A stretch of 11,986 nucleotides of DNA from Opitutia bacterium UBA7441 (lineage in GTDB: Bacteria; Verrucomicrobiota; Verrucomicrobiia; Opitutales; Coraliomargaritaceae), in the NCBI GenBank assembly GCA_002480015.1, contig DLQD01000003.1, positions 1 to 11,986 on the forward strand, written 5' to 3'. The translations under genes and the position numbers were made by a program. Shown piece by piece: positions 6,417-11,986 of this stretch; the first letter of the stretch is position 1, and every line of letters begins with the position of its first letter. A model generated the notes under the pieces. The model worked only from the letters and a program-made list of their open reading frames with translations, was not told where the DNA came from and ran no database searches.

Positions 6417-6491
6417 ATGAAAACTCCCTTAGAGCGAATAAGCGATCTGTTTGAGCACACGGTTCGCGATGTGGATGGGGGTCGGGCATGA
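6417..6491 (+). CDS. Possible 24-residue leader ORF overlapping the coaE start
   Basis: ATG at 6417-6419 opens a 24-codon frame encoding MKTPLERISDLFEHTVRDVD followed by GGRA. Its TGA (6489-6491) overlaps the coaE ATG in an ATGA arrangement typical of translational coupling. The peptide is charged and could form a short helix; there is no signal sequence. A stop at 6399-6401 shows it is not the end of a longer ORF. The Shine-Dalgarno is weak at best (TGAG about 8-11 bases upstream). It could be a real small protein, a leader that feeds ribosomes to coaE, or chance. I do not recognise the peptide. Confidence 0.35.
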   Translation: MKTPLERISDLFEHTVRDVDGGRA

Positions 6492-7067
6492 AGCTCGGTC
6501 TGACGGGTGGTATCGGCTGTGGCAAATCGACCGTGGTGGGACTCTTTCATGACGCCGGCTGGCATACGATCGAGTCAGATGCGATCGTGCGGGAACTATT
6601 GCAGGGGGATGCTGCCGCGCAATCACAGCTGCGCGAGCGCTGGGGCGAGGGGGTGTTCGCTGAGGACGGCGCGGTGGATCGCAAGGCGGTGGCCCGGTGT
6701 GTGTTCGGCGACCCGAGGGAGTTGGAGTGGCTTGAGGACTTGCTGCCCGCTCGTTCGCGAGCGGTGGGAGTCTGCGGTGGCCGGAGATCCCGAAGAGCTT
6801 TGGCTGGTGGAGATTCCGCTGCTCTTTGAAAAAAGGCTTGAAACCCGCTTTGATTTAACTGTCTGTGTTTCTAGCCCGCCCGATGTAGTCGAGACCCGAA
6901 TGCTGGCTCGAGCTTACACAAAAGCTGAGATCCTCCAGCGCCGTAGGCGGCAGCTGCCGCTTGAAGAAAAAATCGAACGGGCCGATTACCTTATCTCCAA
7001 TGCCGGAAGCCTAGAATTTTTGAAACGACAAACCACGAGATTGATAGAGCAGATCACTACCCGCTGA
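6488..7067 (+). pseudogene. coaE: Dephospho-CoA kinase with an apparent frameshift
   Basis: CoaE phosphorylates the 3'-hydroxyl of dephospho-CoA, the last step of CoA synthesis, and is normally essential. The first frame (from 6488, preceded by GGGGGT as Shine-Dalgarno) gives MKLGLTGGIGCGKSTVV, the P-loop, then ESDAIVRELL and GVFAEDGAVDRKAVARCVF up to LEDLLP. Family similarity then continues in the +1 frame as LVRERWESAVAGDPEELW, VEIPLLFEKRLETRFDLTVC, RRRRQLPLEEKIERADYLIS and NAG, ending at the TGA at 7065-7067. The switch lies at CTG CCC G CTC (6743-6752). The family normally reads LLHPLV here, so the sequence lacks the His codon and is short by two bases, consistent with a 2-nt deletion or sequencing error. 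Joined, the product is about 192 residues, the usual size. Everything else is intact, so the gene may well be functional in the organism. Confidence 0.88.
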
Positions 7068-7105
7068 AGCGACCCGATCGCACTCGTATCCGACTTTGAC
7101 TACCT

Positions 7106-7123
7106 GGCGGCGCACTCGCCGCC
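7106..7123 (+). promoter_or_regulatory. Perfect GC hairpin just upstream of rho
   Basis: GGCGGCG-CACT-CGCCGCC is a perfect 7-bp G+C stem with a 4-base loop, ending 7 bases before the first possible rho start and 16 before the second. It has no T-tract, so it is a poor intrinsic terminator for coaE. It occupies the place where a Shine-Dalgarno would be, and could affect rho translation or mark an attenuation site. Confidence 0.5.
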
Positions 7124-7130
7124 CCGCTGA

Positions 7131-9068
7131 ATGATACCCATGAGTTCTGAAGAAGACAACACCGCCCTCCGTCCGGAGGCCAACTCCACCGGCACCGATG
7201 CCACTCCCCGCAAGCGAGCGGCTACAAAGGCTGCAAAGAAAGCAGCCAAAAAGGCAGTCAAGAAGCGTGCGGCTAAAAAGACCGCCACTGTTAAGTCTGC
7301 CGACTCAGGGCAGGCTGATCTGTTTACTCCGGGTGAAGTCTCGCCCAAGCCGACGAATGCTGAGTATTCGGGGGGCGATGATGAGGTGACCTTTGCTCGC
7401 AATATCAAAGTAGATCAGCTCGAAGAGAGAGAGGTCCCTCAGTTCAACCACTCCGATGCGCCTCGCGATCCCCAGCTGCAACGCCAAGAGTCTAAGTCTT
7501 ACAAGGGGCATCATGCGTCCGGCGGTCACAAGGGTGGCGGTCACAAGGGCGGCGGTGAACAGAAAGACCATCAACCGCATCCGAATGATCGCCCGAGGGG
7601 TGGGGGCAAATTCAATAAGAACAATAAAAACAGTAACAAGCGCAAGCGTGGGAAGAATCGCTGGCAAAACAAGCCAGGTGGTCGCCGTGAGCGCGAAGAG
7701 GAGACACCGATCGAGTTCGGTGAATTGCTTGATTGGGAATTGCTCGATCAACGTGAGGAGATCCTCAAGCTGGCGGAAGAACTCAAGTCGGATGGGGGCG
7801 AGCCCTTGGATTATTACCGCATCTACGACATGGAGTTGCCCGAACTGCGCGAGGAAGTGCTTGCGCTCGAGATTCATATTCCGCACGCGCCGAACCGCGA
7901 TCAGTTGATTGATGCCATTGCCACCCACGCCGCAGCCCAGAAAAAAGCGATTATCACGACTGGTATCCTTGAAGTCCTCGACGAGGACGACGGCGGCCTG
8001 CTCGTTTATGAGCGCGACAGCTACCGGGTTAAGGCCCTCAGTGCCTATGTGCCCCAAGCTTTCATCGAGTATTATGGTCTGCAGCGCGGACATATCGTCA
8101 AAGCGCAGCTTCAACCGCACCGCGAGGGAGAGTCCTGCCCCGTCGTCGTGAACATCGAAGAAGTGATGGGGCAAGACCCCGAAACGCTCAGTGGGATCGT
8201 GCCGTTTACGGAGCGCGTGCCTTATTACCCGACCTCTCGTATTCTGCTGGAGTCAAACTCCGAGGCGAAGTGGGACAACCTTTCGATGCGTGTCGTCGAT
8301 TGCCTGACGCCTGTTGGTTTCGGCCAGCGTGGATTGATTGTGGCCCCGCCCCGCACAGGTAAGACGGTGCTCATGCAGGGCATGGCTAACTCAATTCAGA
8401 AGAATTATCCTGATGCGCATTTGATTATTCTGCTGATCGATGAACGCCCGGAGGAAGTGACAGACTTTCGTCGCCAAGTGAAGGGAGAAGTGATTAGCTC
8501 GACTTTTGACGAGTCTGCTGAGAGCCATGTGCATGCTGCTGAGATGGTCATCGAAAAGGCGCGTCGCATGGTCGAAGTGGGTAAGGATGTAGTGATACTA
8601 CTCGATTCGATCACTCGTCTGGCGCGTGCCTATAACACCACGATGCCCAGTAGCGGAAAGATCCTCTCTGGCGGTGTCGAGGCCAATGCCCTGCAGAAAC
8701 CGAAGCGCTTCTTTGGCTCGGCGCGTAATATTGAGGACGGTGGCAGTCTGACCATTATCGCGACCGCCCTGGTCGAGACGGGGAGTAAAATGGACGAAGT
8801 TATTTTCGAAGAATTCAAAGGGACCGGTAATATGGAACTGCACTTGGATCGCGGCCTTTCTGACAAGCGTATCTTTCCCGCCTTGAGCTTGGATAAGAGC
8901 GGCACACGGAAAGAAGAATTACTCTACCATCCTGACGAAATACTTAAGATTTATTCATTGCGCAGGGCTATGAAAGGCTTACCTTCGACTGACGCTATGG
9001 AAATGCTCATTCAAAGGATCAAGAAAACCAATACCAATGCAGAATTCTTGATGAGTGTCGCCCGCTAA
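7131..9068 (+). CDS. rho: Transcription termination factor Rho with long N-terminal extension
   Basis: Rho is the hexameric RNA-dependent ATPase/translocase that ends transcription of untranslated RNA. The protein has 645 residues against about 420 in E. coli. Residues 1-220 are an extension: an Ala/Lys-rich stretch (about 27-52), a Gly/His/Lys-rich repeat (about 126-146), an Asn/Lys/Arg-rich stretch (about 157-190), then an acidic helix. Next come the Rho N-terminal helical domain (about 228-268) and the cold-shock-type RNA-binding domain (about 276-345). The ATPase core has P-loop APPRTGKT (405-412), LIDERPEEVTDF (DERP at 437-440), DSITRLARAYN (492-502) and SGKILSGGVEANALQKPKRF. All motifs are intact. 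Two starts are possible, 7131 (MIPMSSEE) or 7140 (MSSEEDN), and neither has a Shine-Dalgarno. Rho commonly limits its own synthesis, and the upstream hairpin may be involved. pilB follows after 45 bp. Confidence 0.97.
   Translation: MIPMSSEEDNTALRPEANSTGTDATPRKRAATKAAKKAAKKAVKKRAAKKTATVKSADSGQADLFTPGEVSPKPTNAEYSGGDDEVTFARNIKVDQLEEREVPQFNHSDAPRDPQLQRQESKSYKGHHASGGHKGGGHKGGGEQKDHQPHPNDRPRGGGKFNKNNKNSNKRKRGKNRWQNKPGGRREREEETPIEFGELLDWELLDQREEILKLAEELKSDGGEPLDYYRIYDMELPELREEVLALEIHIPHAPNRDQLIDAIATHAAAQKKAIITTGILEVLDEDDGGLLVYERDSYRVKALSAYVPQAFIEYYGLQRGHIVKAQLQPHREGESCPVVVNIEEVMGQDPETLSGIVPFTERVPYYPTSRILLESNSEAKWDNLSMRVVDCLTPVGFGQRGLIVAPPRTGKTVLMQGMANSIQKNYPDAHLIILLIDERPEEVTDFRRQVKGEVISSTFDESAESHVHAAEMVIEKARRMVEVGKDVVILLDSITRLARAYNTTMPSSGKILSGGVEANALQKPKRFFGSARNIEDGGSLTIIATALVETGSKMDEVIFEEFKGTGNMELHLDRGLSDKRIFPALSLDKSGTRKEELLYHPDEILKIYSLRRAMKGLPSTDAMEMLIQRIKKTNTNAEFLMSVAR
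7521..7550 (+). repeat. rho: 15-bp in-frame tandem repeat in the rho extension
   Basis: Two copies of a 15-bp unit (7521-7535, 7536-7550) differ only at their last base and are followed by a partial third. They encode GGHKG-GGHKG-GGE in the low-complexity part of Rho. The length keeps frame, so copy number could vary without harming the enzyme. Confidence 0.8.
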
Positions 9069-9113
9069 TTCATTCTCCACTTTAAGTTCCCCCACCCCGA
9101 TCATTATCTATTT

Positions 9114-10835
9114 GTGACTTCCGCCGACGAATTTGTTCTTCAATTGTTAACTGACAAGGGTTTGCTCGACGAGGGGGCACTCGAATCTGCACGCGCTAAA
9201 GTGACCGAAGATGGTTACGAGGGCACTGAGGATACGGCGGCGCTCGAATCGCTCTTGGCCGACCAAGTCATTAGCCAGAAGCAGATTGCCCAAGTCCTGG
9301 CCGAAGAGTTTAACATGGAGATGGTCGAACTATCCGACGTCCGTGTCTCAGCTCAAGCGCTTGAAATCGTGCCCTTCGAGTTGGCCAATCGCTATAAGGT
9401 AATCCCTCTGGAGGCGGATGACAGTGAGGTCGAGCTAGCCGTGTTCGATCCGCTCGATATGGATGCGATCGACAGTATTAGCCACGTGATTAAACGCTCT
9501 ATTGTGTGCCGCGTCGCACCACTTGAGGAGATCGAGAAGGCAATCCATCAATACTATGAGGGCGCACATGCCGAAGAAGTGGACAGTATTTTTTCGGAGA
9601 TGGAAGATCCCGATGCCTTGCCGAGTCAGATTGAACTACCCTCTGCAGAAGGTGCCAGCGAAGAAGAAGCGCCCATCATCAAATATGTGCATATGGTGAT
9701 CTCGGAAGCGCTCAAACGGCGTGCCTCGGATATTCATATGGAGCCTTTGGAGAAACGCTTCCGCGTCCGCTACCGGATCGACGGGGTGCTTCACGAAGTA
9801 GAAAATCCGCCCAAACGCCTTCAACCATCGATTGTTTCGCGGATCAAGTTGATGTCCAACGTCAGCATCGCCGAAAAGCGTGTGCCGCAGGACGGGCGCA
9901 TCAACATCAAGGTGGGCGCCAAGGTGATCGACCTCCGTGTTTCGACATTGCCGACCGCCTTTGGCGAGAGCATCGTTATGCGTATCCTCGATAAGGAAAG
10001 TCTGCGCCTCGGTCTGCCCGAACTCGGCTTCTTTAGCGATGACCAGGCTGCTTTTGAGCGTATTATCGCACTGCCGGACGGGGTCTTTCTCGTCACAGGT
10101 CCGACAGGTTCCGGTAAGTCGACGACTTTGTATTCGGCGCTCAACTACATCAATCATCCTGACCGCAAGATTATTACGGTCGAAGATCCGGTAGAGTATG
10201 AGATGGCTGGTGTCAATCAGGTGCAGGTGCGCCGCGAGGTGGGTATGACCTTCGCTGCCGCGCTGCGCTCGATGTTGCGGCAGGCACCCAACATTATCAT
10301 GGTGGGGGAAATTCGTGATAAAGAGACCGCTGAGATCGCGATCAACGCTGCGCTGACCGGGCATATGGTCTTCAGTACCTTGCACACGAATGATGCGCCT
10401 AGCGCGGTCAGCCGACTCATCGATATCGGGATCAAGCCTTTCCTTGTAGCGGCGGCCGTCCGCGCCGTACTCGCCCAGCGACTGGTTCGCCGAAACTGCC
10501 CGAACTGCCGCGCATCGTGCGAGCATGACGAGAAGTTGCTCAACTCGCTTGGTATCCGCCCTGACCAAATGTCAGATGCCTCTTTTATGAAAGGGCAGGG
10601 CTGCCTTAAGTGTAATGGCACTGGTTTTCGTGGCCGGGTTGGTATCTTCGAGATGTTTAACGTCAACGAAGAGCTGCAGTCCATGATTTACGAAGAGGCC
10701 AGCCTTGTCGCCCTCCGAGATAAAGCCCGCGAGATGGGCATGCGTAACATGCGTGAGGATGGTATTCGCAAAGTGATCGCCGGCGTGACCACGCCGCAGG
10801 AAGTCCTGCACGCTACCGTCTCGGATTCGATCTAG
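9114..10835 (+). CDS. pilB: Type IV pilus assembly ATPase PilB (GspE/T2SSE superfamily)
   Basis: PilB is the hexameric cytoplasmic motor that extends type IV pili at the inner membrane. The 573 residues match its usual size. An N-terminal MshEN/T2SSE_N-type domain (about 1-150) is followed by an acidic linker (about 155-185). The ATPase core begins at EEAPIIKYVHMVISEALKRR and includes RASDIHMEP, RIDGVLHEV, Walker A GPTGSGKST (329-337), Asp box VEDPVEYEMAG, Walker B MVGEIRD (396-402, catalytic Glu399) and His box TGHMVFSTLHTND. A tetracysteine zinc site, CPNC (462-465) and CLKC (497-500), is typical of PilB/GspE and absent from PilT. The start is GTG at 9114-9116, since the next ATG would delete about 67 residues of the N-domain. 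No Shine-Dalgarno is seen. With pilT 37 bp downstream, a pilus role is more likely than type II secretion. Confidence 0.93.
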   Translation: MTSADEFVLQLLTDKGLLDEGALESARAKVTEDGYEGTEDTAALESLLADQVISQKQIAQVLAEEFNMEMVELSDVRVSAQALEIVPFELANRYKVIPLEADDSEVELAVFDPLDMDAIDSISHVIKRSIVCRVAPLEEIEKAIHQYYEGAHAEEVDSIFSEMEDPDALPSQIELPSAEGASEEEAPIIKYVHMVISEALKRRASDIHMEPLEKRFRVRYRIDGVLHEVENPPKRLQPSIVSRIKLMSNVSIAEKRVPQDGRINIKVGAKVIDLRVSTLPTAFGESIVMRILDKESLRLGLPELGFFSDDQAAFERIIALPDGVFLVTGPTGSGKSTTLYSALNYINHPDRKIITVEDPVEYEMAGVNQVQVRREVGMTFAAALRSMLRQAPNIIMVGEIRDKETAEIAINAALTGHMVFSTLHTNDAPSAVSRLIDIGIKPFLVAAAVRAVLAQRLVRRNCPNCRASCEHDEKLLNSLGIRPDQMSDASFMKGQGCLKCNGTGFRGRVGIFEMFNVNEELQSMIYEEASLVALRDKAREMGMRNMREDGIRKVIAGVTTPQEVLHATVSDSI

Positions 10836-10872
10836 TCGGAGGCTTTTTTTAATTTAAACATGATTTGATAGT

Positions 10873-11952
10873 ATGAGCTACGAAATGAATGACCTCTTGG
10901 AACTGATGGTCGACCAAGGCGCATCGGATCTCCATATTCAGGTCAATCAGCCCCCTACGCTTCGAATCAGTGGTTCGATGGTTCCAGTTGAGGGACCGAA
11001 TCTGGATGCCGAAGCAACAGAGGGGCTGATGAAAGCCATCACTTCGACAACGAACCAGGAACAGGTCAAAACCAGCGGCGGCGCTGACTTTGGTTTCGCC
11101 TACCAGGGCAAGGCCCGCTTTCGTGTCAGCGTGCTCAGGGCGAAAGGCGCCTACGGCATGGTTCTCCGCCAAATTCCGAACGAGCTCTTTAAGCTGAGTG
11201 ATATCGGACTGCCGGATAAGATCAAAGAGTTGATCAGCCGACCGCGCGGGCTCATCCTTGTCACAGGGCCAACCGGTTCGGGCAAGTCAACTACCTTGGC
11301 CTCCATGATCAATTGGATCAACGAGCATCACGATGGGCATATTATCACGATTGAAGACCCGATCGAATATTTCCACGATCACAAGAAGTGCATCGTCACT
11401 CAGCGCGAAGTCGGAAATGACGTCACCTCGTTCTCGTCTGCTATCCGTGGTGCCTTGCGCCAGGATCCCGACGTTATCCTTGTCGGGGAAATGCGCGACC
11501 TCGAGACGATAGAAGCTGCCGTCGGCGCAGCCGAGACCGGCCACCTGGTTTTTGCCACTTTACACACCACTGGCGCGGCCCGGACAGTTGACCGTATTGT
11601 CGATGCGTTCCCAGCGAGCATGAAGGATCAGATACGCACGCAGTTGGCTTCTTCCGTCATCGCGGTGATCTCGCAAGTCCTTTGTAAGAAAATTGGCGGC
11701 GGTCGAATCGCCTCTTTCGAGATCATGGTCACAACTACCTCGATATCCCAGCTTATCCGCGAAAACAAAACCTACCGTATCGCTTCGGACATTCAGACCG
11801 GTGCCAGCCATGGCATGATTAGCTTGGACGCTCATTTACTCAGCTTGTATAACCGGAACCTCATTACCGCTGAAGAGGCCTTGGGTAAGTCGCAAAATGC
11901 AGATTCAATGCGTGCGAAACTCGAAGAGAATGGCGCTACTTTATCCCTTTAA
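10873..11952 (+). CDS. pilT: Type IV pilus retraction ATPase PilT
   Basis: PilT is the hexameric ATPase that depolymerises type IV pili, driving twitching motility and DNA uptake. The 359-residue product shows the N-terminal motif MVDQGASDLHI (about 12-22) and DFGFAYQGKARFRVSVLRAK. It has Walker A GPTGSGKST (132-140), Asp box TIEDPIEYFH, AIRGALRQDPDVILVGEMRD with Walker B (catalytic Glu206), and His box TGHLVFATLHTT. The C-terminal ISQLIRENKTYRIASDIQTG corresponds to the AIRNLIREGK region of the family, slightly diverged. It lacks the zinc cysteines of PilB, as expected. The ATG at 10873 (MSYEMNDLLEL) is chosen; 10885 is also possible. No Shine-Dalgarno lies at normal distance: GGAGG at 10838-10842 is 30 bases upstream. 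A T7 run follows pilB without a clear stem, so pilB and pilT are probably co-transcribed. Confidence 0.95.
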   Translation: MSYEMNDLLELMVDQGASDLHIQVNQPPTLRISGSMVPVEGPNLDAEATEGLMKAITSTTNQEQVKTSGGADFGFAYQGKARFRVSVLRAKGAYGMVLRQIPNELFKLSDIGLPDKIKELISRPRGLILVTGPTGSGKSTTLASMINWINEHHDGHIITIEDPIEYFHDHKKCIVTQREVGNDVTSFSSAIRGALRQDPDVILVGEMRDLETIEAAVGAAETGHLVFATLHTTGAARTVDRIVDAFPASMKDQIRTQLASSVIAVISQVLCKKIGGGRIASFEIMVTTTSISQLIRENKTYRIASDIQTGASHGMISLDAHLLSLYNRNLITAEEALGKSQNADSMRAKLEENGATLSL

Positions 11953-11986
11953 TCCAATTTTATTCATCCCCCCAATACAGAGATTC

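Noticed and set aside
7305..8174. 289-codon leftward ORF opposite rho
   Set aside because: It is antisense to the Rho extension and N-terminal domains; no family resemblance.
9636..10568. 310-codon leftward ORF opposite pilB
   Set aside because: It is antisense to fully conserved PilB ATPase motifs; a shadow of strong codon bias.
10838..10850. GGAGGCTTTTTTT between pilB and pilT as terminator or ribosome site
   Set aside because: I find no stem before the T-run, and GGAGG is 30 bases from the pilT ATG, too far for a normal Shine-Dalgarno.

Overview
The window looks like ordinary chromosomal housekeeping DNA from a Gram-negative, probably free-living bacterium with type IV pili. Gene content and protein style suggest the Verrucomicrobiota, perhaps class Opitutae: Rho with a long basic N-terminal extension, pilB/pilT directly behind rho, a free-standing four-helix-bundle (S23/IVP) gene, and mostly starts without Shine-Dalgarno. 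This placement is an inference from gene style; no rRNA is present to prove it.

Layout. Positions 1-3453 are a leftward block reading dgt (dNTP triphosphohydrolase), a PfkB-family kinase, a four-helix-bundle protein, then tmk (thymidylate kinase, running off the left edge). Two of these act directly on deoxynucleotide pools. The four-helix-bundle gene sits between the pfkB stop codon and the start of tmk. It is bracketed by short heptamer arrays in opposite orientation and by tandem hairpin repeats, and tmk has no ordinary start codon, so this segment looks like an inserted cassette. Rightward from 3508 comes an unrecognised, probably exported protein. It is followed by tRNA-Ser(UGA) and about 330 bases without a gene. 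That gap holds a 70-bp direct repeat that begins inside the tRNA 3' end, and a string of very tight perfect hairpins.

Positions 4663-6210 encode leftward ComM, a Mg-chelatase-like AAA+ protein linked to natural transformation. A divergent intergenic stretch and a 24-codon ORF lead into the rightward block coaE - rho - pilB - pilT. The small ORF overlaps the coaE start by ATGA. coaE carries an apparent frameshift exactly at its conserved HP motif. rho encodes about 220 residues before the first conserved Rho domain: basic, then Gly/His-rich, then Asn/Lys-rich. pilB (GTG start) and pilT are the extension and retraction motors of the type IV pilus. Together with comM they make a DNA-uptake lifestyle plausible.

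Most of the window is conventional. The parts worth a second look are the four-helix-bundle cassette at the tmk start, the hairpin string and tRNA-end duplication, the coaE frameshift, the Rho extension and the hairpin just upstream of rho. No phage, CRISPR, toxin-antitoxin or defence system was found.
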